Assembly: GCF_001591025.1 (NCBI RefSeq)
Contig: NZ_BCTZ01000025.1
Span: 1-64,000, forward strand
Reading direction: 5' to 3'
DNA length: 64,000 nucleotides
Source of the DNA: Sphingomonas soli NBRC 100801
GTDB taxonomy: Bacteria; Pseudomonadota; Alphaproteobacteria; Sphingomonadales; Sphingomonadaceae
Both the position numbers and the translations under genes were made by a program. Under the pieces are notes generated by a model. It had not been told where the DNA came from, searched no databases, and worked only from the letters and a program-made list of their open reading frames with translations. This document shows, piece by piece, positions 17,704 through 27,321 of this stretch; position 1 is the stretch's first letter, and each line of letters begins with the position of its first letter.

Positions 17704-18786
17704 CTAGGGCTGAACTTCCTCGATGAGTTGCAGGCACCGCGCCATGCTCTTGCGCTGGTCGAACGCCACCAGCGCAGCCTCGCTCGGGATATAGGGGTTC
17801 TTCACGATCTCCTTCGCGAGCGCCACGCCTTTTCCAAGCCAGTCGGCTTGCGTGACATCGACCACGATCACCCGCGCGCGCATACACTCCGGTAGTGCCT
17901 CGATATATTGCGCGGGCGCGCAGAGCGCTGCCGCGCCTGCGAAGATCGCCTCATATACCGAACGCGGCGATGAATCGCTCTCCGGAATGGAAACCACGCA
18001 GATCGCGCTCGCCATCAAACCGTACAGATCGGTCTTGTCGATGCAGCCCAGCATCGCATCCCGCTCCTGGACCAAGGTGCTGACAGCCTCGTAATAGACC
18101 CCTTCCGTAAACGGGAAGGTCAGGGTCAGCGATGCGTCCGGCAGCGCCGCATCCCGCCCCGCGAAGATCTCCGCGATCCGGTAGTTGGAGGAAATCGCCC
18201 GGATCGACATGATGCGGTCGCGGACGTCAGACTTGGGCTCCTGCACGGCCCGGATATTGATGCCGTTCTGGACGATGAAGACCGGCCGGTCGGTCATGCC
18301 GACAAGCACTTTGCGCATCGCCTCGGAATCGACCGTGATAAAGCGCGCCTTGCGAACCGAGCGCTGCAGCAGCCAGCGGTAGAAGCGCGATTTGGGGCGG
18401 ACCAGAACCTCGCTGCCCTGCGGGATCGCCGCATAGGGCGCGCGCGTGAAGCTGGCAACGAATGCGTAGTAGGTCGAGTGCGCCAGAAGGAACGGCTGGT
18501 TCAACTTGGCCAGATGCCGCCGCAGCAGGAATATCTGGATCGGGATGACCAGAAACTTGATCAAGTTGCGCCATTTGTGGCCGACCGCCGTCGCTTCGGT
18601 TGAAAGCAGACGGTCAATGATGATCAACTCGCGCGCGTCATCCCCTTCCCGAAACAGGCACGGCAGGCCATCGCCTTCGTAATTGTCGGTGATGAACGGC
18701 ACCGGCTTGCCCAGCAAATCCGAGCAAGAGCGAAACCAGTCGAAGGTGTGGAAGCAGCGCCCGCTTCCGAAAAAGGCCACGTTCAT
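17704..18786 (-). CDS. Glycosyltransferase (GT-B, family 4-like)
   Basis: I set the start at the ATG at 18786 (MNVAFFGSGRCFHTFDWFRS), 29 bp after the epimerase stop; sequence upstream in the same frame is a shadow of the epimerase. The 360-residue protein has a divergent GT-B outline: FLLAHSTYYAFVA, AAIPQGSEVLVRPKSR, FITVDSEAMRKVL, VFIVQNGINIRA in the first half, and ...VVSIPESDSSPRSVYEAIFAGAAALCAP in the second, where the E-x7-E-like donor motif is expected. It should act at the cytosolic face of the membrane on the lipid-linked repeat. Donor and acceptor are unknown. The match to classical GT4 enzymes is weak, so the family number is tentative. Confidence 0.78.
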   Translation of the reverse strand: MNVAFFGSGRCFHTFDWFRSCSDLLGKPVPFITDNYEGDGLPCLFREGDDARELIIIDRLLSTEATAVGHKWRNLIKFLVIPIQIFLLRRHLAKLNQPFLLAHSTYYAFVASFTRAPYAAIPQGSEVLVRPKSRFYRWLLQRSVRKARFITVDSEAMRKVLVGMTDRPVFIVQNGINIRAVQEPKSDVRDRIMSIRAISSNYRIAEIFAGRDAALPDASLTLTFPFTEGVYYEAVSTLVQERDAMLGCIDKTDLYGLMASAICVVSIPESDSSPRSVYEAIFAGAAALCAPAQYIEALPECMRARVIVVDVTQADWLGKGVALAKEIVKNPYIPSEAALVAFDQRKSMARCLQLIEEVQP

Positions 18787-18815
18787 TTGAATTTCACGCC
18801 AATAATCATGAGGAC

Positions 18816-19670
18816 TCAGGCCGTGGATTCCACGAGCAGCTTCAGCCCTTCCTGGATGGTCACGCGCGGCGACCAGTTGAGAAGTTCGTTTGCCTTGGAG
18901 ATGTCGGCACGCGTGTCCATGATCTCGGACACCCGGCGGATGCCGGTTGATACCACCGGCACGTCGCGGCCGACCAGCGCCTTGACGATATCCGCCACCT
19001 CGCCGACCGAATAGCTTTCGCCGCTGCCCACATTGAATACCGCGAACGGCGAATCGTGGAGGGCAGAGGCGATGAACGCCTCGGCCACATCCTCGACGAA
19101 TACATAGTCGCGCTTGGGCTCCAGGTCCTGGACCTGGATCGCTTCGGAATGCTTGGCCTGGTGGACGATCGACGGCAGCAGGAAGCGCGCGTCCTGGTTG
19201 GGGCCGTAAATGTTGAACGGCCTCACGATTGCGGCCGGGAAACCGAACATGTGCGAGAAATGCTCGACCATTTCCTCGCACATCCGCTTGGAAAGGCCAT
19301 AGGGGTTGGAGATATCCACGCGCGCCGTTTCGGCGATGGGGAGCGTCTCCGGATTGCCGTAGAGATAGGAGCTCGCATAGATGATCTTGGCTTTGTGCAG
19401 GCGGCAATATTCCACCGCGGCAGCCGTGATCTCGAGATTGTCCTGCACGAACCGGTACGGCGTCTCCCAGCTTTCCGGCACGAACGTCCGGGCCGCAAGC
19501 TGAAACACATAATCGGCGCGGGGCAGCCCCTCCCAGCTCGCAAAGTCACGCAGATCGCCTGCCGACCGGCCCACCGAAATCACCGTCAGGTCCGCAAAGC
19601 GCGCCAGCCGGCTCTGCAGGCTGCGCCCGAGAAGGCCCTCGCCCCCCGCGATGATCGCGACGCCCTTCAT
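18816..19670 (-). CDS. NAD-dependent nucleotide-sugar epimerase/dehydratase
   Basis: This 284-residue extended SDR begins MKGVAIIAGGEGLLGRSLQ at an ATG (19670) that shares its first base with the stop of the nucleotidyltransferase upstream. The Rossmann motif is AGGEGLLG rather than the standard GxxGxxG spacing. The catalytic YxxxK is in ISNPYGLSKRMCEE, and substrate-loop motifs RPFNIYGPNQDARFL and KRDYVFVEDVAEAF follow. It should epimerise, reduce or dehydrate a nucleotide-linked sugar. Together with the paired nucleotidyltransferase it may make a dedicated activated sugar, for example a GDP- or CDP-sugar. The nucleotide and the reaction cannot be told from sequence alone. Confidence 0.85.
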   Translation of the reverse strand: MKGVAIIAGGEGLLGRSLQSRLARFADLTVISVGRSAGDLRDFASWEGLPRADYVFQLAARTFVPESWETPYRFVQDNLEITAAAVEYCRLHKAKIIYASSYLYGNPETLPIAETARVDISNPYGLSKRMCEEMVEHFSHMFGFPAAIVRPFNIYGPNQDARFLLPSIVHQAKHSEAIQVQDLEPKRDYVFVEDVAEAFIASALHDSPFAVFNVGSGESYSVGEVADIVKALVGRDVPVVSTGIRRVSEIMDTRADISKANELLNWSPRVTIQEGLKLLVESTA

Positions 19671-20377
19671 TAGAGGAAAAGGTCTTTCTTGGCGTCGAAC
19701 TCGTCGATCGCCTTCATGTAATCGTCGGGCCGGCCGATATCGAGCCAATAGCCGCTAAAGTCTCGCACAGCGACCCTCTCTCCGCGCTGCATCAGGTCCA
19801 GCATAAGATGGTCGAAGCCATATAACTGACCGGCGGGAATGAGATCGAGGCAGCGGCGGCTGGCCATGTAAACGCCCATGCTCACCAGATAGTCGGATTT
19901 CGGCTTTTCGCGGAATCCCGACAAATGGCCATCGGCATCACGGTCGAGCACGCCGTAGTCGACGATCTGCTGGCGCAGGTGTGCCGAGATCGAAAAGACC
20001 GAATCCGACGCCACATGGCGATCGTAGAAACCGCCAAAATCCAGGTCGGTCAGCACGTCGCCGTTCATGACCAGAAAATGCTCGGGAAGATCGGCCATCA
20101 GCCGCAACGGCCCCATCGTGCCCAGCGGCTGGTCCTCGAGCGAATAGTCGATCTTCACATCCAGCCGTTCGCCCGATGCGAAATAGGCCTTGATGATCTC
20201 CGCCTGGTGATTGACGGCGAGCGTGATGCGATCGAAGCCGGCCTTGACCAGCTGCCGGATGATCACCTCGAGGATCGGATACTCACCGATCGGCATCAAG
20301 GGCTTGGGCAGGACGGTCGTATAGGGCCGCAGACGCGTACCCTTTCCGCCCGCCAAGATGATCGCCCGCTTTTCCAT
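19670..20377 (-). CDS. Sugar-1-phosphate nucleotidyltransferase
   Basis: The 235-residue protein carries the nucleotidyltransferase signature at its start (AIILAGGKGTRLRPYT, LPKPLMPIGEYPILE) and the metal-binding VMNGDVLTDLDF. The C-terminal lysine region is FREKPKSDYLVSMGVYM and GYWLDIGRPDDY. It joins a sugar-1-phosphate and an NTP to give an NDP-sugar. Length and motifs fit the short GDP-mannose/heptose or CDP-glucose class better than RmlA. I use the ATG at 20377 because AGGAG lies 8 nt upstream; the GTG at 20386 would sit directly on that site. It is translationally coupled to the epimerase that follows. The nucleotide specificity is not resolvable here. Confidence 0.86.
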   Translation of the reverse strand: MEKRAIILAGGKGTRLRPYTTVLPKPLMPIGEYPILEVIIRQLVKAGFDRITLAVNHQAEIIKAYFASGERLDVKIDYSLEDQPLGTMGPLRLMADLPEHFLVMNGDVLTDLDFGGFYDRHVASDSVFSISAHLRQQIVDYGVLDRDADGHLSGFREKPKSDYLVSMGVYMASRRCLDLIPAGQLYGFDHLMLDLMQRGERVAVRDFSGYWLDIGRPDDYMKAIDEFDAKKDLFL

Positions 20378-20428
20378 GGATGACACTCCTGCGTAGTCAG
20401 TCGTTCGAGGGAGAGAATTGATCGGGCT

Positions 20429-21559
20429 TCACTTGGACGGGGCCCGTTTCCCCAACAGCTCGTTCACGAGATCGAGATAGGCGTCGCACATCTGCGCGAT
20501 CGTCAGGCTGCTCGTGGCATAGCCGCGCGCGTTCGCGCTCCATTCCTGCCAGCGCTCGCCGGGCAGGCCGTAGAGCGCCTCAATCGTCTCGGCAATCGCC
20601 GTCGGCGTCAGGTCGGGAATGACCAGCCCGCGCTCGCCGGCCCGGCCGGATAGGAGCGCGTTGTCGCACATATCGGAAACCAGCACCGGCCGCCCCGCCA
20701 TCAGCGCTTCGCAAACGACATTTGGCAAACCTTCATAGAGCGAAGGATGGACGAGCGCATGGCAGTCGACGAGGAACGGGTTCACGTCCGAATGCTCGCC
20801 CGCCCAGATCCAATTGGCCTTCAGCGCGGGATAGCCTTCGATGACGTCGCAGGTCTCGCGGTGGAGCTGCGCCGCAGCCGGACCGCTCTCGACCCGGCCG
20901 ACCCAGGTCAATTGCGGCATCTTGCCGGTCTTCTGGTGAAGCTGGACCAGTGCTTGCGCGAGCGCCTTGGGATTCTTCTGCTCGGTAATCCGGCCGATCG
21001 CGAGCAGCTTCAGCGGGCCTTCGCCCGGCGGGTTCAACGCGACATAATCGGTTATCGGATAGCCGTTGTAGATCGTCCGCGCCTTGCGGCGGAGCCACGG
21101 GAAGTGGCGCAGCCAATCGGTCTGGCTGTGGCTGTTGCTTACCACGACGGAGGCGAGCGCATGCAACACGCGCCGCGCCCGGCTGAACAGCCAGCCTTTC
21201 TCGGCATGATAGCTCAATCGCTCCGACACGATCAGCTTCTGACCCGGCATCCCGAGCTTCGCCAGTTCGGCATAGATATTCGGTGCGTCGAGAAATGAGA
21301 TGACGGCGTCGTACTGTGCCTCCCGCATGCTGCGCAGCAAGGCGGCGGGCACTTCGAGCGAATATCTGCTCGACTTGGCGATATTCAGGATCGGGATCGC
21401 AGCCGCTTCGATAGCGGGCCGGAAGATATCCGCGTCCGAAAAATGATAGACCGCCAAGGTCACGTCCACGCCGCGGGCCTGCAGCCCCAGCGCGAGATTG
21501 GTGATCTGCCGCTGCGCTCCGCCCGATCCGAGATAGTCGATGACGAGAAGGATTTTCAT
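20429..21559 (-). CDS. Family 4 glycosyltransferase
   Basis: This 376-residue GT-B enzyme begins MKILLVIDYLGSGGAQRQITN, the GGAxR nucleotide-loop signature of GT4 proteins. Its donor domain has LLAIGRITEQKNPKALAQAL, and HPSLYEGLPNVVCEALMAGRPVLVSD with the E-x7-E pair. The ATG at 21559 overlaps the AsnB stop (ATGA), so an upstream extension to 21604 is not needed. It acts on the cytosolic side of the inner membrane, adding one sugar of the repeat unit. The acceptor and donor cannot be read from sequence. It lies between AsnB and the nucleotidyltransferase/epimerase pair. Confidence 0.88.
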   Translation of the reverse strand: MKILLVIDYLGSGGAQRQITNLALGLQARGVDVTLAVYHFSDADIFRPAIEAAAIPILNIAKSSRYSLEVPAALLRSMREAQYDAVISFLDAPNIYAELAKLGMPGQKLIVSERLSYHAEKGWLFSRARRVLHALASVVVSNSHSQTDWLRHFPWLRRKARTIYNGYPITDYVALNPPGEGPLKLLAIGRITEQKNPKALAQALVQLHQKTGKMPQLTWVGRVESGPAAAQLHRETCDVIEGYPALKANWIWAGEHSDVNPFLVDCHALVHPSLYEGLPNVVCEALMAGRPVLVSDMCDNALLSGRAGERGLVIPDLTPTAIAETIEALYGLPGERWQEWSANARGYATSSLTIAQMCDAYLDLVNELLGKRAPSK

Positions 21560-23418
21560 GCGGCGTTCTCGCGCAGCCAGGATTGGAACATAAGTGCGAT
21601 CCACAACGGATCGCGATGGTTACGCTGGCCTGACAGGTGTTCGGTCCAGCGCGCGCGGATCGCAGCGACGTCTAGCAAGCCGCTTGCGCCGAGGCTCTCG
21701 GCGGAAAGCAAATCCTCCGCCCATTCGCGAAGCGGACCGCGAATCCAATGGTCGATGGGGGGCGCGAACCCCATTTTGGGCCGCTCCAGAATCTCGCGCG
21801 GCACGCTGCGGTACAGCAGGTTGCGCAAGGGCATCTTGCCGACGCCATCGCGCACCAGCGCCTCGGTCGGCAAGCGCATCGCGAACTCGACAACCCGGTG
21901 ATCGAGGAACGGGGCGCGCGTTTCAAGGCTGACCGACATTGCCGTGCGATCGACCTTGGTGAGAATGTCGTCTGGCAGATAGCGATGCGTGTCAGCGAGC
22001 ATCATCAAACCGACATGATCGACGCCCTTCGGCATAGCGGTCGCCGGTATCGTGCCATGCGACCCGATCACCGGCGGCACGCGCCACTGCGACAGCGAGA
22101 GATCGTACATTCCCGCCAGGAAGGCAGCGGGATCGCGGCTCGACGATGGCGAATAGGCGGCGCCGCCGATCCGGCGCCCGGCCAGGGTCCGCAACGGTCC
22201 GGGTGCGAGCCGGCCGAAGTTCCACACCGCGCGCATCCGCGGGCTATGATAGCGGCTATACCCCGCAAACAACTCGTCCGCACCGTCCCCGCTAAGCGCG
22301 ACGGTCACTTCCTGGCGTGCGAGCCGCGAGACCAGCAGCGTCGGGATCGCCGAGGTGTCTCCAAAGGGCTCGTCGAATAGCGCCGCCAGCGAAGGAACGA
22401 CCGCCTGCGCATCCGCTGCGGTCAGTTTCAGCGTGGTCTGCTCGGTGTCCAGATGCCTCGCGACGGCTTCGGCATGGACCGATTCGTCATATTCGGGTTC
22501 TTCGAATCCGATCGTGAAGGTCTTGATCGGCCGGGCCGACTGCGCCTGCATCTGCGACACGATGGTCGAGGAATCGATGCCACCGGACAGGAAGGCGCCG
22601 AGGGGCACATCGGCGACCATCTGCTGGCCCACGGCCTTGGACAGCACCGCTCCCAGCGCGTCCGCAGCATCTTCCGCGCTGCCCCGGAAACGATCGGCGC
22701 GACCAGCTTCAGCCGCAGTGTCGATCGACCAATAAAGCGTCGGCTCCGGCAGGGTCCGCCCCGAGCCCAGGCGATAGGTGAGGTACGATCCGGGCGGCAA
22801 CTTGCCGATCCCGGCCCAGATCGAGCTGCGGCCCGGCGTATTGCCGAAGCGGAAATAATTGCCGAGCACGGCCGTGTCGATCTGCCGCTCGAACGCAGGA
22901 TGGGCCTGAAGCGCCTTGATCTCCGAGCCGAACAGGAGGTGCTGGCCTTGCCAGCCCAGATAGAGCGGTTTCTCGCCCATCCGGTCTCGCGCCAGTGTCA
23001 GCGAGCGCTCGTGCCGATCCCAGAGCGCCAATGCGAACATGCCCGCACAGGCCTGCAACGCACGCTCGATGCCCCATGCCTCGATTGCCGCCAGCAGGGT
23101 TTCCGTGTCGGAATGGCCGCGCCACGATCGCCCTGCCCCGCCAAGCGCTTCGCGGATCTCGGCGTGATTGTAGATCTCGCCATTATAAACGAGCGTAAAG
23201 CGCCCGCTCGCCGAATCCATCGGCTGTGCGCCCGCCGACGACAGATCGACAATGGACAGGCGGCGGTGGCCCAGCGCCACACCGGCCGCGGCATCGACCC
23301 AGACATCCCCCGCATCGGGACCGCGATGCCGGATGCGATCGGCCATCGCGGTTACAATCCGCGTCGCCGCATCGGCGCCCATCGGTGCTAGCGAGACAAA
23401 TCCGGCAATGCCGCACAT
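21556..23418 (-). CDS. Asparagine synthase-family glutamine amidotransferase (WbpS/AsnB-like)
   Basis: The 620-residue protein has an N-terminal Ntn glutaminase domain starting MCGIAGF, with C2 as nucleophile and the glutamine-site motif VYNGEIYNHAEIRE. The C-terminal ATP-pyrophosphatase domain has FLSGGIDSST near residue 280 and LSGDGADELFAGYSRY. It should use glutamine and ATP to amidate a carboxylate. Within a polysaccharide operon, family members such as Pseudomonas WbpS amidate the C6 carboxyl of uronic acids. Here WecC in the same operon makes a uronic acid, a plausible substrate. True asparagine synthesis is an alternative. It ends 2 bp before the Wzy-like gene in map order and overlaps the downstream glycosyltransferase. 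Confidence 0.9.
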   Translation of the reverse strand: MCGIAGFVSLAPMGADAATRIVTAMADRIRHRGPDAGDVWVDAAAGVALGHRRLSIVDLSSAGAQPMDSASGRFTLVYNGEIYNHAEIREALGGAGRSWRGHSDTETLLAAIEAWGIERALQACAGMFALALWDRHERSLTLARDRMGEKPLYLGWQGQHLLFGSEIKALQAHPAFERQIDTAVLGNYFRFGNTPGRSSIWAGIGKLPPGSYLTYRLGSGRTLPEPTLYWSIDTAAEAGRADRFRGSAEDAADALGAVLSKAVGQQMVADVPLGAFLSGGIDSSTIVSQMQAQSARPIKTFTIGFEEPEYDESVHAEAVARHLDTEQTTLKLTAADAQAVVPSLAALFDEPFGDTSAIPTLLVSRLARQEVTVALSGDGADELFAGYSRYHSPRMRAVWNFGRLAPGPLRTLAGRRIGGAAYSPSSSRDPAAFLAGMYDLSLSQWRVPPVIGSHGTIPATAMPKGVDHVGLMMLADTHRYLPDDILTKVDRTAMSVSLETRAPFLDHRVVEFAMRLPTEALVRDGVGKMPLRNLLYRSVPREILERPKMGFAPPIDHWIRGPLREWAEDLLSAESLGASGLLDVAAIRARWTEHLSGQRNHRDPLWIALMFQSWLRENAA

Positions 23419-23419
23419 G

Positions 23420-24664
23420 TCAGGCAGCCTTCACGGTGTTGACGGTGCGCCAGCCGACCGGAAGCGACGCGCTCCGGCGATACATGATCGGCGTGAAGCA
23501 GGTGGCCAGCACCACCCACATCAGCTTCACGTTCAGTGTCTGCCCGGACAGCACCGAGCCGAAATACGGCATGAGCAACATGAGCGGCAAAATCTGATCG
23601 GCGTATCGAATCTGGCGAATGGCACCGACCAGCGCCAGAAAGTTCATCGCCAGGAAGATCAGCAGTCCGACGATGCCGCCCAGGAGCAGCATTTCCACCA
23701 GCACGTTATGCGGGCTCATGAACTGGCCGAACAAATGGGTGGCGAGCTTGTCGAACCCAGAATAGCCATGCCCGATCACGAAATCGTCGAAGTTTCGCAA
23801 CTCGTCGAGATACATGGTCCACACGTCGCCGCGGCCGGCAAGGTCGCCTTCATAATAGGATCTTTGCAAGCGATCCATCAGCGGTATGTCCGTGGCCAAA
23901 ACCAGATACGGCACCGCAACCGCCAGCCCCGCACCCATGGCAAGGGCGCCAAATACGAACTTGCGCCCCCACAGCATGTATCGCGTATAAAAAATCATCA
24001 GCGCCACAAAGAACGAGATCGCCGCGACGCGAGAGCCCGTCTCAATCATGAAGAGCGCCGTCAGCAATGCCATGAACCCGCACGCCGCGCTCAGCGGGAG
24101 CGCCGTCTTGAAGAACCGGAGCGACGAGTAGATCAGCACCATGGTGGCGACCGTCATGCGAACGCCGATCAGGTTGGAATTGTCGCCGAACAGAATAAGC
24201 CGACCATCTATGTCATATTCGACGCCGTAGCCGGCGATTCCCAGAACCGAAATGATGGCTGCACCGAGGGCGAAATAGAGCAGTCCGTCTATTACGACCT
24301 GGGGGTCCGAGCGCTGGTGGCAGACAAGAACCCAGAAGATCAACGCACAGGAGAAAATGGATTCGTCAAAGAACCTGCCATAATCCTCGGTTATATTATA
24401 GACGCTCACAATGATCATCACGATCTGCATGCAAAACAGAAGTATTGTGAACGCCTTCCCCTCCTTGCTCATCACCAGGGGGACGGTTGCCATTACGACG
24501 ATGGCATAACCCAACGCCGTGATGCGGCTGATGGAGAGGCCTTTTTCGCCATCTCCGAGCAGGTTTACCATTTCGAAGTTGATCGAGAACAAAAGCACGA
24601 AAAGCGCGAGCCGCGCCCATATCAGCTTCTGCGCCGTCAAAACTGGTCGCGTACTCTCATTCAT
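23420..24664 (-). CDS. Wzy-like polysaccharide polymerase / O-antigen ligase family
   Basis: This 414-residue protein is almost entirely hydrophobic with about 11 or 12 predicted membrane segments and one larger periplasmic loop near the end containing GHGYSGFDKLATHLF and SPHNVLVEMLLLGG. That H-N-x-x-x-E loop is typical of the O-antigen ligase/Wzy fold. It should join lipid-linked repeat units in the periplasm. It overlaps the flippase stop as ATGA, which is the usual wzx-wzy pairing. A second protein of the same superfamily lies upstream at 33355-34848, so one may be the polymerase for this glycan and the other a polymerase or ligase for another. Sequence cannot settle which. Confidence 0.83.
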   Translation of the reverse strand: MNESTRPVLTAQKLIWARLALFVLLFSINFEMVNLLGDGEKGLSISRITALGYAIVVMATVPLVMSKEGKAFTILLFCMQIVMIIVSVYNITEDYGRFFDESIFSCALIFWVLVCHQRSDPQVVIDGLLYFALGAAIISVLGIAGYGVEYDIDGRLILFGDNSNLIGVRMTVATMVLIYSSLRFFKTALPLSAACGFMALLTALFMIETGSRVAAISFFVALMIFYTRYMLWGRKFVFGALAMGAGLAVAVPYLVLATDIPLMDRLQRSYYEGDLAGRGDVWTMYLDELRNFDDFVIGHGYSGFDKLATHLFGQFMSPHNVLVEMLLLGGIVGLLIFLAMNFLALVGAIRQIRYADQILPLMLLMPYFGSVLSGQTLNVKLMWVVLATCFTPIMYRRSASLPVGWRTVNTVKAA

Positions 24665-26037
24665 ACCCGATCACCCAAGCTGGCCGGACGGTTTTTCAGC
24701 CAATTGCGCGTCGACGGCCCGAACATTGTCGTGAAACCCGTCGATCTGCGCAGCGAAACCCAAAGGAAAATGCTCCAGACCATCAGAGACGACGCTGAAG
24801 CCATTGCCGCACCCGCCGCGCCGAAATGCGGGATCAGGAGCGGGTTCAGCACGACGTTGCAAAGCGCTGAAGCACATAAACCGGCCAGCGTCATTCGCTC
24901 ATGCCCGGTCAGGCTGAGCACGGTCGCAACCGGACCGAAGCACGAGGCGAAGAACCGGCCGAGCGCCAGGATATACAAGGGTACCGCCGCGGCGCCATAT
25001 TCGGCGCCGAAGAGGATCAGCAAAGCGAGGTGACCGCCAACCAAGATGGCGATCAGGCTAGCGAAGCTGATCAGCGCGCTGACCCGGGTGCTCATATGGA
25101 TGAGCTTCTGCAATTCGTCGCGCGCTCCCAAAGCATGTAGCCGAGCGATTTCGGACGAAATCACGGTGTTGACGGCAATGATCGCAAACGATGCGAGCGT
25201 CGCAATGGCGCTGGCAACGCGGTAATGCGCGATCTGGGTGGGGCTGGTGAGCAGCCCGAGCATCACCGTATCGACATTGTCCATGATCAGCTGAACGCTC
25301 TGGATCATGCCGAAGCTGACCGCTGCAGTAACCAGCGCGCGCCGATTGAGCGCACCCGCAGCGGAGCGGTCGATCGGACGGTCGGGCAGTCCCTTGGCGC
25401 TCAGCGTCCGCAGCCACCACAACGCCGCGCCCGCGCCGATCACACAAGTTACCGCATAAACGGCGATAGCGGTTTCCAGTGTCAACGGGCGCGTCGCGTT
25501 GACCAGTGCAATCGCGCCCATGATGACCAATATGCCGATCGGCCGGATCAGATATTCGGGGATCTGGCTGGTGACGACGAACCCCATGCCCTGCACGCTG
25601 CCGACACCGACATGCATGAGCGGTACCGCGAACAGGATCACGATCAGCAATATCCCGACCGTGATGTTGCCGGTTATGCCAACGGTCATCGCCGCCCAGG
25701 CGATGCCGATCGCCGCCGCCACTACGCACAGGAGCGCCGCAGTTCGATAGGCCCAGAGCCAGGTGTGATAGGGATGCAGCGCATCGGGCCTCGCGACGGC
25801 ATACGCCGTTTCGCGCAGCACGACCTGCCGCAACCCGGTGCCGATCGGGAAGGACACGATCGCCAGCACCGCCAACAGGAAATTGTAGCTGCCGAAATTG
25901 TACGGCCCCATCACCCGCGCCAGCAGCGTCGCCGTAGCCAGGCCAAAGACCGCATTGGCGACGCTCAGCCCGAACACCTTCGACGCGGAACCCGCGCGAA
26001 GCTTTTGCAGTAACGAAAGAATCGCGGCGCTAGCCAC
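24661..26037 (-). CDS. Wzx-type lipid-linked oligosaccharide flippase
   Basis: This 458-residue protein has about 12 to 14 membrane segments and the layout of the MATE/MOP superfamily: NAVFGLATATLLARVMGPYNFGSYNF at the N-terminus, the typical Wzx opening. It should flip undecaprenyl-linked repeat units from cytosol to periplasm. It starts with GTG at 26035-26037 and is 42 bp downstream of wecC. It is the only flippase visible in the window although two initiating transferases and two Wzy-like proteins are present. Confidence 0.87.
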   Translation of the reverse strand: MASAAILSLLQKLRAGSASKVFGLSVANAVFGLATATLLARVMGPYNFGSYNFLLAVLAIVSFPIGTGLRQVVLRETAYAVARPDALHPYHTWLWAYRTAALLCVVAAAIGIAWAAMTVGITGNITVGILLIVILFAVPLMHVGVGSVQGMGFVVTSQIPEYLIRPIGILVIMGAIALVNATRPLTLETAIAVYAVTCVIGAGAALWWLRTLSAKGLPDRPIDRSAAGALNRRALVTAAVSFGMIQSVQLIMDNVDTVMLGLLTSPTQIAHYRVASAIATLASFAIIAVNTVISSEIARLHALGARDELQKLIHMSTRVSALISFASLIAILVGGHLALLILFGAEYGAAAVPLYILALGRFFASCFGPVATVLSLTGHERMTLAGLCASALCNVVLNPLLIPHFGAAGAAMASASSLMVWSIFLWVSLRRSTGFTTMFGPSTRNWLKNRPASLGDRV

Positions 26038-26079
26038 CGATCGGCGCTCGTACGTTGAGGAATGGCATGCGGTCTGGCG

Positions 26080-27321
26080 TCACAGGACGCCACGCGTATC
26101 GATGACGACCTTGTCCTTCAGCAGCGCACGATCGCCCGCCATGAACTGCGCATGGTCGACCAGCAGCAGCACGATGTCTGCGCGCTCGACGGCATTTGCG
26201 TAAGTCGTCAGCTGCAGATCCAGCGCCTGCAAGCTCGCCGGCAACGCGTCGACATGCGGCTCGACCACCAGCAATTCGCCGACCTTCTGCGTGGCGAGCA
26301 TGTGAACAATGTCGACGGCCGGGCTTTCCCGCAGATCATCGACATTGGCCTTGTACGCCAGCCCCAGGCAGGCGACCACGGGCCGCGCGAACTTCGCCGC
26401 TGCCTGCTTGACCTTGTCCGCCACGAAATGCGGCTTGCCGTCATTGACCGCGCGAGCGGCCTGGATCAGGCGGCTATTCTGCCGATCGGCGGCGACGATG
26501 AACCATGGATCGACGGCGATGCAATGCCCGCCAACCCCTGGTCCGGGATTGAGGATATTGACGCGCGGATGCAGATTGGCGAGCCCGATCAGCTCCCAAA
26601 CGTCGATCCCCAGCCCGTCGCAGATCACGCTAAGCTCATTCGCGAAGGCGATATTTACGTCGCGAAACGCATTTTCGGTTAGCTTCGCCATTTCGGCGGT
26701 GCGGGCGTCGGTCAGCTTGATCTGGCCGCGGACGAACACGCGATACAGATCGCTCGCCGCCTGCGCGCATTTTGGGGTCAGCCCGCCGATGATGCGATCG
26801 TTCTCGACCAGCTCGCGAAGAATCTGTCCGGGCAACACGCGCTCGGGACAGTGCGCCACGCGAATGTCCGAGGCTTCCCCCGCCTGATGGGGAAACGTCA
26901 GGTCGGGCCGGCTGGCCGCCAGCCATTCGGACATCCGGTCGGTCGCGCCGACCGGTGCGGTCGATTCGAGCACGACCAGGTTACCCTTGGCGAGGACCGG
27001 CGCGATCGACCGTACTGCCGCTTCGATATAAGCGAGGTCCGGCTCGTGATTCTCGCGGAACGGCGTCGGCACGGCGATGATGAAGGCATCTGCCGCTTCG
27101 GCCGTGAGCGTCGCGCGGAGCTTGCCCGATTCGACAACCTTGCGCAGCAACACATCGAGTTGCGGTTCGACGATATGCGGCTCGCCACGGTTGATCGAGT
27201 CAACCGATGCCGGATTGACGTCGATCCCGATGATATCGACGCCATGATCGGCAAACACGACCGATGTGGGCAGGCCAATATAGCCAAGACCCACCACGCC
27301 TACGCTGCGCACGCCGCTCAT
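26080..27321 (-). CDS. wecC: UDP-N-acetyl-D-mannosamine dehydrogenase
   Basis: The 413-residue enzyme has the N-terminal NAD fold VGVVGLGYIGLPTSVVFADHG, an internal EPDLAYIEAAVRSI, and the catalytic cysteine C267 in GPGVGGHCIAVDPWF. It oxidises C6 of UDP-ManNAc twice to UDP-ManNAcA in the cytosol. The WecB-like 2-epimerase directly upstream, overlapping by 4 bp, supplies the substrate, which supports WecC over other UDP-sugar dehydrogenases such as UDP-GlcNAc dehydrogenase WbpA. It differs from the Ugd at 50519 (GGSCFPKDT motif), so the window has two uronate routes. Confidence 0.9.
   Translation of the reverse strand: MSGVRSVGVVGLGYIGLPTSVVFADHGVDIIGIDVNPASVDSINRGEPHIVEPQLDVLLRKVVESGKLRATLTAEAADAFIIAVPTPFRENHEPDLAYIEAAVRSIAPVLAKGNLVVLESTAPVGATDRMSEWLAASRPDLTFPHQAGEASDIRVAHCPERVLPGQILRELVENDRIIGGLTPKCAQAASDLYRVFVRGQIKLTDARTAEMAKLTENAFRDVNIAFANELSVICDGLGIDVWELIGLANLHPRVNILNPGPGVGGHCIAVDPWFIVAADRQNSRLIQAARAVNDGKPHFVADKVKQAAAKFARPVVACLGLAYKANVDDLRESPAVDIVHMLATQKVGELLVVEPHVDALPASLQALDLQLTTYANAVERADIVLLLVDHAQFMAGDRALLKDKVVIDTRGVL

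Noticed and set aside
18787..19407. N-terminal extension of the glycosyltransferase at 17704
   Set aside because: It overlaps the epimerase in another frame; MNVAFFGSG at 18786 is the natural start.
23252..25033. 593-codon plus-strand frame
   Set aside because: It is antisense to the Wzy-like and asparagine synthase genes, rich in Gln/His/Arg, with no recognisable domain.
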